64,000 bases of DNA from Anabaena minutissima FACHB-250 (lineage in GTDB: Bacteria > Cyanobacteriota > Cyanobacteriia > Cyanobacteriales > Nostocaceae). The DNA lies in NCBI RefSeq assembly GCF_014697125.1, contig NZ_JACJRG010000002.1, positions 124,001 through 188,000 of the forward strand, written 5' to 3'. The notes under the pieces were generated by a model. It saw only the letters and a program-made list of their open reading frames with translations. It searched no databases and was not told the DNA's origin. Of this stretch, positions 9,598-19,839 are shown one piece after another. Positions within the stretch are counted from its first letter, which is position 1, and every line of letters starts with the position of its first letter. The position numbers and the translations under genes are program-made.

Positions 9598-9674
9598 CCA
9601 TTATTCATTTTCCGTGGTCTTGCCAATTCCCGATTACTGTAAAATCAACATATACACGCGAAAAACAGCAAATC

Positions 9675-9968
9675 ATGTCAGATGTAAGAAAGGAATTATC
9701 AGAAATATTAGACGAAGCCGAGTGGGAATGGCTGATTCCCCATGTCCAAAGAGAAGCGGTCATTTTGGTGTCGCTAGACTTAGATTTGCTCAATGTAGGC
9801 GAAGCGATCGCAACTGATAATACCTCATCTGTCGAACAATGGATTGAGCGTCAATTAATCACTAAGCCTTCAGTCACTCAAGTGGGAGAATGGAATTGCG
9901 ATCGCGAAAAGCGATTTAAAACCCTGATCATTCAGCCCTATGTTCTGGTGCAAGAAATCGCAGCCTGA
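9675..9968 (+). CDS. DUF2288 family protein
   Basis: A 97-residue acidic soluble protein. The pattern ELSEILDEAEWEWLIPHVQREAVILVS, then LDLLNVGEAIATDN and a C-terminal FKTLIIQPYVLVQE is that of the small DUF2288 family, common in cyanobacteria and proteobacteria. No catalytic residues are known for this family. It is preceded by 77 bases with a possible promoter but no clear partner gene. The function is unknown. Confidence 0.75.
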   Translation: MSDVRKELSEILDEAEWEWLIPHVQREAVILVSLDLDLLNVGEAIATDNTSSVEQWIERQLITKPSVTQVGEWNCDREKRFKTLIIQPYVLVQEIAA

Positions 9969-10042
9969 TTCCAATTTAGGAGTGCTGAGTAATGAGTGTT
10001 GAGTAATGAGTGCTAAGTTATGAGTTATGAGTTATGAGTGTT

Positions 10043-10067
10043 GTTAGCGGTAGCGCGGCGTTTAGCC
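10043..10067. repeat. 25-bp dispersed repeat, copy 1
   Basis: One of four copies of a 25-base unit beginning GTTAGCGGTAGCGCGGCG and ending TTTAGCC. The others are at 12724-12748, 12769-12793 and 16470-16494. Each copy is embedded in 7-base-period DNA of the GAGTGCT/GAGTTAT type. The unit is GC-rich in an AT-leaning background. Confidence 0.85.
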
Positions 10068-10132
10068 GATGCTGAGTTATGAGTTCGGATAATTCTAACT
10101 TAGTCCCTAGAAACATTTTCATACCGCATTTC

Positions 10133-10705
10133 TCACCGCCGATGTTTAACTTCTTCCGCACCTGTGTAACCAGTAGCTACCCAAACTAACGATCTAACTC
10201 CATCACGAATAGATTTTTCAATAGGTTCAGGTGGTATTTGGGACGGTACTGGTATCGCTTTAAATTTAATTCCCCTACTACCCAAAATTATCTCAGCAAT
10301 TACGCAGGCGCGGCGCATATGAAAATCTGAGGTGATTAAATAAACATTCTTAATCTTGCGTGCTTGTAAGTCGTCTACTAATGTAGTAAAATTTGTAACA
10401 GTATCTACTGCCTCATAGTCTAAATGTAAACGTTGAGGATTAATACCAGCCTTATTAAACACCCGTTTGGTAAAGACAGGTGGACTACCGCCAGAAATCA
10501 GTATTGGTAAATTTGGATACTGACTGGCAAATTTGGCAGTAAATTTTTCTCTTTCTAGGTTCTTGGTTGAGCCACCTAAAACGATAACTGCTTCGGGTTT
10601 TTCAATATTGTTTTGTACTTCCTGATATCCCAACCAGATTAGTAGTGGTAGAACAACCACTGCAAATTGAAATGACTTACCTCTAAACAATAGATTATTC
10701 TTCAA
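10133..10705 (-). CDS. YdcF family (DUF218) protein
   Basis: A 190-residue protein with one N-terminal membrane anchor (about residues 10-27) and a DUF218/YdcF domain. The characteristic features are AVIVLGGSTKN near 38-48, ILISGGSPP, and YLITSDFHMRRACVIAE near 120-136, where the SDFHMRRA block is the family signature. YdcF-like proteins bind nucleotides or act in envelope metabolism (ElyC, SanA), with no settled reaction in cyanobacteria. The start is a TTG; no ATG matches better. The gene stands alone, opposite to its left neighbour. Confidence 0.8.
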   Translation of the reverse strand: MKNNLLFRGKSFQFAVVVLPLLIWLGYQEVQNNIEKPEAVIVLGGSTKNLEREKFTAKFASQYPNLPILISGGSPPVFTKRVFNKAGINPQRLHLDYEAVDTVTNFTTLVDDLQARKIKNVYLITSDFHMRRACVIAEIILGSRGIKFKAIPVPSQIPPEPIEKSIRDGVRSLVWVATGYTGAEEVKHRR

Positions 10706-10901
10706 GGCTCTAAAACTTAGTCTGATGATTGTGTCTATGAGATCAGAAAAATAAGAATATTGGCAAACTCACCCAAACATCCCTTTGCGACCTACGCTAA
10801 TATGCAGTTAAGCACATATCAGCTATAGATATGCAAAACTCAGCGATCATCCCAGAGATAGGAATTGCGATCGCTAGCTTGATGCAATGAGTTGTTGATG
10901 A

Positions 10902-10975
10902 CGGGACTGGCCAGGCTCGAACCGGCGACCTAGCGCTTAGGAGGCGCTCGCTCTATCCAACTGAGCTACAGCCCC
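10902..10975 (-). tRNA. trnR-CCU: tRNA-Arg(CCT)
   Basis: The minus strand folds into a complete 74-base cloverleaf. It has a 7-bp acceptor stem GGGGCTG/CAGTCCC with one G-U pair, a D arm GCTC/GAGC, and an anticodon stem AGCGC/GCGCT with loop CTCCTAA, giving anticodon CCT. The T arm is GCCGG-TTCGAGC-CTGGC. CCA is not encoded; the discriminator base is G. It reads AGG arginine codons. It lies alone between ydcF-like and tocopherol-cyclase-like genes, and no integrase or duplicated 3' end suggests use as an attachment site. Confidence 0.96.
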
Positions 10976-11008
10976 AACTACGGAGCATATACAATGATAG
11001 CAGTAGTT

Positions 11009-12711
<1,703 letters not shown>

Positions 12712-12723
12712 GTAGTGAGTGCT

Positions 12724-12793
12724 GTTAGCGGTAGCGCGGCGTTTAGCCGGTGCTGAGTAGTGAGTGCTGTTAGCGGTAGCGGGGCGTTTAGCC
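12724..12793. repeat. 25-bp dispersed repeat, copies 2 and 3 in tandem
   Basis: Two copies of the GTTAGCGGTAGCGCGGCG-type unit (12724-12748 and 12769-12793; the second has GGGGCG in place of GCGGCG) are separated by 20 bases of GTGCTGAG/GTAGTGAG repeats. They lie just after the J-domain gene and before tatC. Confidence 0.85.
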
Positions 12794-12917
12794 TGTGCTG
12801 AAAAAATTCTACCTTGTCTCCCCTGCTCCCTGCTCCCCTGTTCTTCTGCTCTCCTGCTTTCTAATTATTAGCTTCGCCAGATAGAATAGTTAGCAAATGT
12901 TGCCTACCACCTGACTC

Positions 12918-13712
12918 ATGACACCTTCACAAGAACTAGAAACCGTAAACACTCCTGACATCGATACTGAGGGATATGGCAACTCAGAACCTCATCCCAT
13001 AAATGAGTTACCTGATGAGGTCGAAATGTCTCTTTTCGACCACTTAGAAGAATTGCGACAACGGATTTTTTATGCCCTGATTGCTGTAGCTGTGGGAGTT
13101 GTCAGTTGTTTTCTAGCTGTGAAACCAATTGTCCAGCTGCTAGAAGTCCCAGCCAAGGGCGTTAAATTTCTGCAACTTGCACCGGGAGAATATTTCTTTG
13201 TCTCTATAAAAGTTGCCGCCTACAGTGGCATAGTCATCTCTAGCCCCTTCATACTTTATCAAGTTATCCAGTTTGTGCTGCCAGGACTAACTCGCCGTGA
13301 ACGTCGATTACTGGGGCCGATAGTTTTAGGGTCGAGTGTGTTATTTGGTGCTGGTTTAGTTTTTGCTTATTCACTGCTCATTCCCGCCGCTTTAAACTTC
13401 TTTATCAGCTACGGTGCGGATGTAGTCGAACAAATTTGGTCAATTGATAAGTATTTTGAATTTGTACTGTTATTAATGTTCAGTACCGGGTTAGCATTCC
13501 AAGTGCCGATCATCCAACTGTTATTGGCTAATCTGGGAATTGTCTCTTCTGCAACCATGCTGGCTGGTTGGCGATCGGTGATTCTAGGAGGAGTAATTTT
13601 AGGTGCTGTTCTTACACCTTCTACAGATCCTCTTACCCAAAGTCTTTTGGCTGGTGCTGTTTTAGGTCTTTATTTTGGTGGTATTGGTTTAGTCAAACTC
13701 TCTGGCAAATAG
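12918..13712 (+). CDS. tatC: Sec-independent protein translocase TatC
   Basis: The polytopic core of the twin-arginine translocase, which receives folded precursors such as the Rieske protein. The 264 residues show six hydrophobic helices after a ~35-residue acidic N-terminal extension. The diagnostic first cytoplasmic motif is [17 protein letters not shown], followed later by [12 protein letters not shown] and [15 protein letters not shown]. TatA/B partners are not in the window. A candidate Tat client, petC, lies 2.2 kb downstream on the same strand. Confidence 0.95.
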   Translation: MTPSQELETVNTPDIDTEGYGNSEPHPINELPDEVEMSLFDHLEELRQRIFYALIAVAVGVVSCFLAVKPIVQLLEVPAKGVKFLQLAPGEYFFVSIKVAAYSGIVISSPFILYQVIQFVLPGLTRRERRLLGPIVLGSSVLFGAGLVFAYSLLIPAALNFFISYGADVVEQIWSIDKYFEFVLLLMFSTGLAFQVPIIQLLLANLGIVSSATMLAGWRSVILGGVILGAVLTPSTDPLTQSLLAGAVLGLYFGGIGLVKLSGK

Positions 13713-13721
13713 CGATCAATC

Positions 13722-14054
13722 ATGCAAATCAGCTATGAAGACTTTGCAAAAGTCGACATTCGTGTTGGTAAAGTTATTCAAGTAGAGCCATTTACTAAAG
13801 CACGAAAACCAGCTTATAAACTGTGGATAGATTTTGGTGATTTGGGTATTAAAAAATCTAGCGCACAAATCACCAAACTATATCAGCCAGAAGATATTAT
13901 CAACCAATTCATCTTAGCTGTGACAAACTTTCCACCTCGTCAAATAGGTGATTTCATGTCTGAAGTTTTGGTATTGGGTATAGTTCTGGATGACGGTGAA
14001 GTTGCTTTAATTCAACCAGATAGAGATGTACCTTTGGGTAAAAGAATTTTATAA
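13722..14054 (+). CDS. csaA: CsaA-like tRNA-binding domain protein
   Basis: A 110-residue protein that is essentially one EMAP/tRNA-binding OB fold. The segment starting YEDFAKVDIRVGKVIQVEPFTKARKPAYKLWIDFG and later KKSSAQIT, AVTNFPPRQIG and SEVLVLG are the CsaA hallmarks. Bacterial CsaA is described as an export-related chaperone and dimeric tRNA-binding protein. It begins 10 bases after tatC, so the two are probably co-transcribed. Confidence 0.85.
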   Translation: MQISYEDFAKVDIRVGKVIQVEPFTKARKPAYKLWIDFGDLGIKKSSAQITKLYQPEDIINQFILAVTNFPPRQIGDFMSEVLVLGIVLDDGEVALIQPDRDVPLGKRIL

Positions 14055-14164
14055 ATCACATAGCAATATTAAAGGTTGTTTGAAATTCTTATAGTGTTTC
14101 CTGGTTTAGTGAGGTGCAAATTAAAATCTACATATTTTGTTTACAGGGATTTGGAAAGTTTTGA

Positions 14165-14683
14165 ATGTACTTCATCTGCTTAGGAAATGCTATTGTTCAG
14201 CAGGTATTCCATTTTCTGTTAAACAATATCAAGATAAACTTTCTCACGCAGGTGCTATTGTACTGGCTCGTTGGTTCTATAACATTTTATGGCATTGGAA
14301 TTCTCATTGAAGAAGTAATCAAAAGCAATGATGTTTTAAGGAATAAACTGAATGCAAGAATTAAGAAAGTAAAAAAGCAACCATTTCCTTTTTTTTCGGT
14401 GCAAGGAATAATCATAGGAGAAATTAAAGCTTTTATATCAGCATTAATAATAATATATCTTGCCCCAGAAGTTCATAGAGTAAATATCTTACTCCTAAAT
14501 TTCGGATGGTTCTTGATGAGAATAGTTGCTGCTGATTTCTGTTTTTACGTTGCCAATCGGCTCTTTCACACAAAATTTTTGCAGAAAATATATCTTACAA
14601 ATCATGAGTTTCGCGACTCATCAAGCTTTGTTGCTGGGCATAAGAGTCTTATTGAATATATTATTGTTACCTTTACTAATTAG
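14165..14683 (+). pseudogene. truncated sterol desaturase/fatty acid hydroxylase-like gene (5' part)
   Basis: The 172-residue frame has three or four hydrophobic helices, then DFCFYVANRLFHTKFLQKIYL and TNHEFRDSS. This resembles the first histidine boxes of the sterol-desaturase superfamily (D-x-x-x-Y-x-x-HR-x-x-H and H-x-x-HH). Two or three iron-binding positions appear lost: Asn where HRLFH is expected, and Tyr and Asn where HxxHH is expected. The frame ends right after LIEYIIVTFTN, where the family would continue with further helices and a third box. Just past this point an MscS-type coding sequence takes over in another frame. I infer a broken gene. Confidence 0.55.
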
Positions 14684-15185
14684 TGATATAGTTTGTGGCT
14701 TCTTTATTCTGTTTGAAAACTACTATTTAGTAGGGGACTATATTGAGGCGGGGAAAGTCGAAGAGAAAACTGTAGAAGGTATTGTTGAGGCGATTGAACT
14801 GAGAACCACCCGCATCAGACATCCTAATGGTCAATTACAGATTATTCGCAATGGGGATATTGGCTCAATTACCAATTACTCCAAACAGTACATATTTGCA
14901 GTAGTGGACGTTGGCGTACCTTATAATTCTAACTTGGCTCATGTCTACAGAGTAATTGAGGAAGTAGGACAAGAGTTAAAAGCAAAAGATCCAGATGTAC
15001 TTGAACCCACACAAATAGATGGCGTGGAAAGTCTGGGCGAGTCTAACTTATTGCTGCGGACATTAACCAAAGTGAAGCCAGGAAAGCATATTCAAATTCA
15101 GCGCGTTCTGCGGAAGATGCTTATGGATATATTGCTACGGGAAGGTATTCTACTTCCTGCTCGCATTGAAATTGGCGAAGATTAA
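14670..15185 (+). pseudogene. mechanosensitive channel (MscS-like) C-terminal fragment
   Basis: From about 14676 the frame reads SDIVCGFFILFENYYLVGDYI, the end of the pore helix and start of the MscS beta domain. It continues with VEGIVEAIELRTTRIRHPNG, QLQIIRNGDIGSITNYSK, and an alpha/beta C-terminal domain to residue 165 of the fragment. Full-length MscS proteins of this class need several more N-terminal membrane helices, missing here. The frame is open back to 14526, but that part overlaps the desaturase-like coding sequence in another frame and looks like read-through of it. It could still be translated from an internal start. Confidence 0.65.
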
Positions 15186-15239
15186 TTTAGATTCTCGTTG
15201 AATATTAAATTCACTTCATTAGTTTAGTATTGAAATCAA

Positions 15240-15346
15240 AATACCTTCGCCAATTTACCAACTCAGCACTTTTCATGCCTAAGAATCAAACACGATTGGG
15301 CTATTTCGGCACAAGCTAGACTACCCCTAATTCGGGCGAAGGTATT
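15240..15346. repeat. perfect 12-bp inverted repeat flanking 83 bp
   Basis: AATACCTTCGCC at 15240-15251 is repeated exactly in reverse complement (GGCGAAGGTATT) at 15335-15346, so a 107-bp unit has terminal inverted repeats. It lies between the MscS fragment and the convergent DUF3067 gene. It could be a miniature inverted-repeat element or a long bidirectional terminator hairpin. No obvious target-site duplication is visible. Confidence 0.6.
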
Positions 15347-15347
15347 G

Positions 15348-15656
15348 TCAAATGATCCATTCGGAAGTACGTTCACCCAAGTCTAAAGGTATACTAACAG
15401 CTTTACCGAGTCGGGGGCGATCGCGTGTTTGGGTAATAAATGTTCGCACCTGCGCCGCACCACCCAAAGCATGAAGATAATTCGCCACACTGTCCAGATG
15501 CTCTTGATATTCTGTCTCACTCATAGGGAAAGAAGCTTGCTCTAGATACTTCCACATGACTTGCAGAAATATCTTCCCTTGGGTGCGACGGAACTGAACA
15601 TCGTATGAATGTCCCCATTTATCCAGCAATAGTTGGTGTAACTCCTGTCCTGTCAT
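15348..15656 (-). CDS. DUF3067 family protein
   Basis: A 102-residue soluble protein beginning MTGQELHQLLLDKWGHSYDVQFRR. The pattern KIFLQVMWKYLEQASFPMSE, then YQEHLDSVANYLHALGGA and a C-terminal RPRLGKAVSIPLDLG matches the small cyanobacterial/chloroplast DUF3067 family. The frame is open to a TTG at 15668, but the ATG at 15656 has the conserved N-terminus and a GAG upstream. It is divergent from petC, with 230 bases between. The function is unknown. Confidence 0.75.
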   Translation of the reverse strand: MTGQELHQLLLDKWGHSYDVQFRRTQGKIFLQVMWKYLEQASFPMSETEYQEHLDSVANYLHALGGAAQVRTFITQTRDRPRLGKAVSIPLDLGERTSEWII

Positions 15657-15886
15657 AGTTTTTCTCAAATAGATTTTACATTTAGTTATGATGTTAAGTT
15701 CCGTAACTCAAGTATGATAAGGATATAAAGAAATGTAATGCTAACAAAATGGATGCTAAATATATCTTGAAACAAAGAAATACAGCATCACGGTCGGCGT
15801 TAGCATTTCGACTCAGGCAGGAGATGCTCAAGTATTAGTACTCTTGTCAACACGCTTAACAAAATACACGAAAGAGCGCGTAGATT

Positions 15887-16426
15887 ATGGCTCAATTTTC
15901 TGAATCTATGGACGTTCCCGATATGGGGCGACGTCAATTCATGAACCTGCTAACTTTTGGAACTGTCACAGGTGTAGCCCTGGGTGCATTGTATCCCGTT
16001 GTCAATTACTTTATTCCACCTGCAACGGGTGGAGCAGGTGGCGGAACAACAGCAAAAGACGAGCTGGGCAACGATGTTAGCGTCAGCAAATTTCTGGATA
16101 GCCATAATGTAGGCGATCGCACCCTAGTTCAAGGACTAAAGGGAGACCCAACTTACATTGTGGTCGAAAGCAAAGAAGCTATTACTGATTACGGCATCAA
16201 CGCTATTTGTACCCACTTAGGTTGTGTCGTTCCTTGGAATGTGGCAGAAAACAAGTTTAAATGTCCTTGTCACGGTTCTCAATATGATGCAACAGGTAAG
16301 GTAGTACGTGGGCCAGCACCACGTTCTTTAGCGTTGAGTCATGCCAAAGTGGAAGACGATAAAATCGTTCTCACCACTTGGACTGAAACCGACTTCCGCA
16401 CAAACGAAGAACCTTGGTGGTCTTAA
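15887..16426 (+). CDS. petC: cytochrome b6f Rieske iron-sulfur protein
   Basis: Carries electrons from plastoquinol to cytochrome f in the thylakoid b6f complex. The 179 residues contain a twin-arginine signal anchor (GRRQFMNLL, then a hydrophobic helix about 22-43), a flexible Gly-rich hinge (ATGGAGGG) and the [2Fe-2S] ligands CTHLGC (Cys108, His110) and CPCHG (Cys126, His129). The disulfide cysteines are Cys113 and Cys128. It precedes petA in the standard cyanobacterial order, but a 260-base repeat-filled gap separates them. Confidence 0.97.
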   Translation: MAQFSESMDVPDMGRRQFMNLLTFGTVTGVALGALYPVVNYFIPPATGGAGGGTTAKDELGNDVSVSKFLDSHNVGDRTLVQGLKGDPTYIVVESKEAITDYGINAICTHLGCVVPWNVAENKFKCPCHGSQYDATGKVVRGPAPRSLALSHAKVEDDKIVLTTWTETDFRTNEEPWWS

Positions 16427-16469
16427 TCAGTGCTGAGTATTGAGTGCTGAGTGCTGAGTATTGAGTGCT

Positions 16470-16494
16470 GTTAGCGGTAGCGCGGCCTTTAGCC
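16470..16494. repeat. 25-bp dispersed repeat, copy 4
   Basis: A further copy of the GTTAGCGGTAGCGCGGCG-type unit (with CCTTTAGCC for CGTTTAGCC), set within GAGTGCT/GAGTATT 7-mers between petC and petA. Confidence 0.85.
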
Positions 16495-16606
16495 GGTGCT
16501 GAGTGCTGAGTATTGAGTATTATTGTCTCCACTCATAATTCTTAACTCATTGCGGCTGAGAGTGCTAAGTCTTTAGTCCAAAGTCCATAGTAGAAATCAT
16601 CAACTA

Positions 16607-16662
16607 TTGACCAATGACTAATGACTAATGACTAATGACTAATGACTAATGACCAATGACTA
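16607..16662. repeat. heptanucleotide tandem repeat (ATGACTA)8 upstream of petA
   Basis: Eight uninterrupted 7-base units (six ATGACTA, one ATGACCA, one TTGACCA) end 24 bases before the petA start codon. Every unit carries an ATG, but none is in a useful reading frame. The array is presumably transcribed within the petC-petA message. Confidence 0.92.
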
Positions 16663-16686
16663 ATTCAATCGTTGTCCTTAAATGAG

Positions 16687-17688
16687 ATGAGAAATGCTTG
16701 TATAACAGCGAGGTTAACTCGCTCTGCTAGAGCAATGGTAAAAGTATTGCTCGTAGCGATCGCTGCCGTGACATTTTTCTTTACCAGCGACATAGCTCTT
16801 CCCCAATCTGCTGCTGCATACCCTTTCTGGGCGCAGCAAACCTACCCACAAACCCCCCGCGAACCGACAGGGCGAATTGTTTGTGCTAACTGCCACCTAG
16901 CAGCCAAGCCAACAGAAGTAGAAGTTCCCCAATCGGTATTACCTGATCAGGTATTTAAAGCCGTCGTCAAAATTCCCTACGACACCAGCATTCAACAAGT
17001 TGGTGCTGATGGCTCTAAAGTCGGCTTAAACGTCGGTGCAGTCTTGATGTTGCCCGAAGGCTTCAAAATTGCCCCCGCAGACCGTATTCCTGAAGAATTG
17101 AAAGAAGAAGTTGGCGATGTTTACTTCCAAGCCTACGGCGAAGATAAAGAAAACGTCGTAATTGTTGGCCCTTTACCTGGCGAACAGTATCAGGAAATCG
17201 TCTTCCCGGTTCTTTCTCCCAACCCTGCAACGGATAAAAACATCCATTTCGGAAAATATGCAGTGAACGTCGGCGCAAACCGTGGACGTGGACAAGTTTA
17301 TCCTACAGGCGAAAAGAGCAACAATAACGTCTATAACGCTGCTGCGACAGGCACAATTAGCAAGATTGCTAAAGAAGAAGATGAAAACGGCAGCGTTAAA
17401 TATGTAGTAAACATCAAAACTGAGTCCGGTGAAGTTGTTACTGATACTGTTCCCGCAGGCCCAGAATTGATTGTTTCTGAAGGTCAAGTAGTGACAGCAG
17501 GTGATGCTTTAACCAGCAACCCCAACGTTGGTGGTTTCGGTCAAAAAGATGTAGAAATCGTATTGCAAGATGCCAACAGAGTTGGCTGGATGATTGCTTT
17601 CGTTGCGCTAGTAATGATGGCTCAAGTAATGCTAGTTCTCAAGAAGAAGCAGGTTGAAAAAGTCCAAGCTGCTGAACTTAATTTCTAA
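16687..17688 (+). CDS. petA: cytochrome f
   Basis: The c-type haem subunit of the cytochrome b6f complex, passing electrons to plastocyanin or cytochrome c6 in the lumen. The start at this ATG gives 333 residues, the usual length; the upstream TTG at 16672 adds five non-conserved residues. A Sec-type signal ends at AAA with the mature N-terminus YPFWAQQ (Tyr45 supplies its amino group to haem). The haem site CANCH is at 66-70. The C-terminal helix (about 300-320) anchors it in the membrane, followed by KKKQVEKVQ. Confidence 0.97.
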   Translation: MRNACITARLTRSARAMVKVLLVAIAAVTFFFTSDIALPQSAAAYPFWAQQTYPQTPREPTGRIVCANCHLAAKPTEVEVPQSVLPDQVFKAVVKIPYDTSIQQVGADGSKVGLNVGAVLMLPEGFKIAPADRIPEELKEEVGDVYFQAYGEDKENVVIVGPLPGEQYQEIVFPVLSPNPATDKNIHFGKYAVNVGANRGRGQVYPTGEKSNNNVYNAAATGTISKIAKEEDENGSVKYVVNIKTESGEVVTDTVPAGPELIVSEGQVVTAGDALTSNPNVGGFGQKDVEIVLQDANRVGWMIAFVALVMMAQVMLVLKKKQVEKVQAAELNF

Positions 17689-17712
17689 ATTCTCTGCTAA
17701 ATGAATATTTTT

Positions 17713-17740
17713 AAGACAGGCTAACTACCTGTCTTTTTTA
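17713..17740 (+). terminator. rho-independent terminator after petA
   Basis: A perfect 8-bp stem AAGACAGG / CCTGTCTT with a 7-base loop is followed by a T-run (TTTTTATTTT). It lies 24 bases after the petA stop and ends the petC-petA transcript. Confidence 0.85.
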
Positions 17741-17830
17741 TTTTCTGGCAGTGAGGAATACCCACCCTACCTGATCGGTATGCACACCTGAGAGTATATT
17801 GCAAATCTTGTTGCAATAAAGTTATATTTA

Positions 17831-17848
17831 TTTACATAAAGTTACAAA
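17831..17848 (+). promoter_or_regulatory. HLR1 (RpaB-binding) site
   Basis: TTTACATA-AA-GTTACAAA is an exact fit to the HLR1 consensus: two 8-base direct repeats (G/T)TTACA(A/T)(A/T) separated by 2 bases. In cyanobacteria this site is bound by the response regulator RpaB, which controls high-light-responsive and photosystem genes. It ends 20 bases before the start codon of the Psb35-like gene, so it overlaps or abuts the promoter or early leader. Such a position would suit repression that is lifted on a light shift. Confidence 0.75.
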
Positions 17849-17868
17849 AACAAAAAAAGAGGTTTGTA

Positions 17869-18096
17869 ATGACTATTTTATTTGCAGTATTAGCTTTAGG
17901 TTGGGTAGCAGCTTCTGTATTAGGTACTATGGCTTATTTCCTAGGAGAGCAGAAAAAGCCCATCCATGAACGCAACTGGAGTTCTGAATCCTTTGAAAAG
18001 TTAGCTAAATCTATTACTGGTACAGATATAGATTACAGCGATCGCACTCCTGCCTATGCTATGGATGCTTATACTAGCCGGAATCTGTCCCGATAA
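17869..18096 (+). CDS. small single-helix thylakoid protein, Psb35-like
   Basis: A 75-residue protein with one N-terminal membrane helix (residues 2-25, ending in GTMAYFLGEQ). A hydrophilic tail contains KPIHERNWSSESFEKLAKSITG and a Tyr/Asp-rich end. This layout is like small photosystem II assembly proteins; I recall the HERNW-type tail from proteins annotated as Psb35-related, but I am not certain of the exact family. The start has AGAGG 5-9 bases upstream. Its HLR1 site, its own terminator and its place next to petA support a light-regulated photosynthetic role. It forms a monocistronic unit. Confidence 0.6.
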   Translation: MTILFAVLALGWVAASVLGTMAYFLGEQKKPIHERNWSSESFEKLAKSITGTDIDYSDRTPAYAMDAYTSRNLSR

Positions 18097-18127
18097 CATT
18101 CAAAATGCTAAATTTTTCAATAATAAT

Positions 18128-18160
18128 AAACCCCCAGCGTTAATTACTGGGGGTTTTGCT
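18128..18160 (+). terminator. rho-independent terminator after the Psb35-like gene
   Basis: AAACCCCCAG / CTGGGGGTTT forms a 10-bp stem with a 9-base loop (CGTTAATTA), followed by TTTGCTTTT. It lies 32 bases after the stop codon. Confidence 0.85.
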
Positions 18161-18249
18161 TTTAAGCTACTAAAAGGTTAGAGGTTAGAGAATCTAATTA
18201 ATTTTTTATTGCTCAGCACTCACTACTCACTACTCACTACTCAGCACTC

Positions 18250-19839
18250 TTACAAAGGACGGTAAGCGCGGTAGTTGATATTCGGGAAAATATTATCCAT
18301 TAATTCGACCTTTTCCAGCCAACCGCTATCGATTTTGCCGATTTTCACATCTTCATAGAGCTTATTAAAGCGCATCAAGTGCGATCGCGTCCGCCTCACA
18401 GCATAAGGAACCATAGTTCCTGTCCGCATAATAAACGCCCAGTCAGAAGATTGCGCCAATAGTAACTCCCGCGCTGCTTGATTCAGTGCCTTCGAGCCTA
18501 ATTCATCTTCTGGTTCTAGGTGGGAAATTTCAATCATGCGTTCAGCCGCCTTGTGCAGATGTGGGTAAATCCAAGCATTAGTCTCATTTAACCAATACTC
18601 ATGGAAACCCTTATAACCCCAACTTGATTGGGAAGGACGACAGACTTGTTGAGTTGGTTCTGCTCGTAAATAGTCTGCCAAATGGGTCATTGCATAAGTT
18701 CCTTGGTCATACCACGACTTACGGAACAGATAATCAATAAACCAAGGGCCTTCATACCACCAATGTCCAAATAACTCTGCATCATAGGGAGAAACAATAA
18801 TTGGCGGACGTTGCATTATTCCGTAAAGATGTTCTGCTTGTCGTTCGCGGTTATACATAAAATTAGCCGCGTGTTCTGCCGCTTTTTCTTTTGCCCAATA
18901 TGGATCATAGAGTGCCTTGTCTGATAGTCCCAAGCCTCGCCCAGTAATTTTATGATACTTAATACCAGTGTTTTTACGTTGACCGTTAGGCATGATATAG
19001 GGCTTGATGTACTCATACTCAGCTTCCCAACCCAAATCCTTATAAAATTCCCGATATTCTGCTGCACCGGGATAACCTACCTCAGAAGACCAGACCTGCT
19101 GAGAAGATTCATGATCTCGACCAAAAGCCGCAACACCAGTTTCGGTAAAAATTGGGGTATACGTACCAAAACGGGGACGAGGACGGGCGTAAAGAATACC
19201 ATGTCCATCAGTGAGGAAGTAGCGCAAACCAGCATCGGCCAGCATCCTCTCTAAGCCTTCATAATAGGCGCATTCCGGCAACCAAATACCTTTAGCTGGA
19301 CGGCCAAACGTTTCTTCGTAGTGTTCACACGCTACCTGAATTTGCGCCCACACAGCTTGGGGGTACATTTTCATCAGTGGTAAATAGCCGTGAGTTGCAC
19401 CACAAGTAATGATTTCTAAGTTGTTAGAGTCTTGGAACTGTTTAAAAGCCGTAACCAAATCGCCATTGTAGCGTTCCCACATCTGACGGGCTTCGTTAAA
19501 CTCAGTGGCGTAGTGTTCAGCTAAGTAACGCATATGTCCATTTTGGACATTGCGCTCGGCTTCCAGTTCTATAAGTTCTTCTAATTGAGCTAGATGTGCA
19601 TCATAACGTTCTTGCAGTAAAGGATCACGGAGCATTGACACAAGCGGTGGTGTCATACTCATTGTGATTTTAAAGTCAATGCCGTCACGCTTTAAGCCTT
19701 CAAATACTTTCAATAAAGGAATGTAAGTTTCTGTAATAGCTTCATAGAGCCATTCCTCTTCCAGCACATAATCACTTTCTGGGTGACGAACGAAGGGGAG
19801 GTGTGCGTGGAGTACAAGCGCGACGTAGCCAATAGCCAT
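18250..19839 (-). CDS. glycoside hydrolase family 57 1,4-alpha-glucan branching-type enzyme
   Basis: A 529-residue cytosolic protein of the DUF1957/GH57 branching-enzyme type, which makes alpha-1,6 branches in glycogen. Family landmarks in order are LHAHLPFVRHPE (residues 10-21), the nucleophile Glu189 in GIWLPECAYYEG, and the acid Asp353 in SPYDAELFGHWW, a spacing close to characterised archaeal GH57 branching enzymes. The C-terminal helical domain (about 400-529) is present, so it is full length. Activity on glycogen is inferred. It is convergent with the Psb35-like gene and not in an operon with other glycogen genes. Confidence 0.88.
   Translation of the reverse strand: MAIGYVALVLHAHLPFVRHPESDYVLEEEWLYEAITETYIPLLKVFEGLKRDGIDFKITMSMTPPLVSMLRDPLLQERYDAHLAQLEELIELEAERNVQNGHMRYLAEHYATEFNEARQMWERYNGDLVTAFKQFQDSNNLEIITCGATHGYLPLMKMYPQAVWAQIQVACEHYEETFGRPAKGIWLPECAYYEGLERMLADAGLRYFLTDGHGILYARPRPRFGTYTPIFTETGVAAFGRDHESSQQVWSSEVGYPGAAEYREFYKDLGWEAEYEYIKPYIMPNGQRKNTGIKYHKITGRGLGLSDKALYDPYWAKEKAAEHAANFMYNRERQAEHLYGIMQRPPIIVSPYDAELFGHWWYEGPWFIDYLFRKSWYDQGTYAMTHLADYLRAEPTQQVCRPSQSSWGYKGFHEYWLNETNAWIYPHLHKAAERMIEISHLEPEDELGSKALNQAARELLLAQSSDWAFIMRTGTMVPYAVRRTRSHLMRFNKLYEDVKIGKIDSGWLEKVELMDNIFPNINYRAYRPL

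Noticed and set aside
10902..10975. tRNA-Arg as an integration site
   Set aside because: No integrase gene, direct repeat of the tRNA 3' end or foreign-looking block adjoins it.
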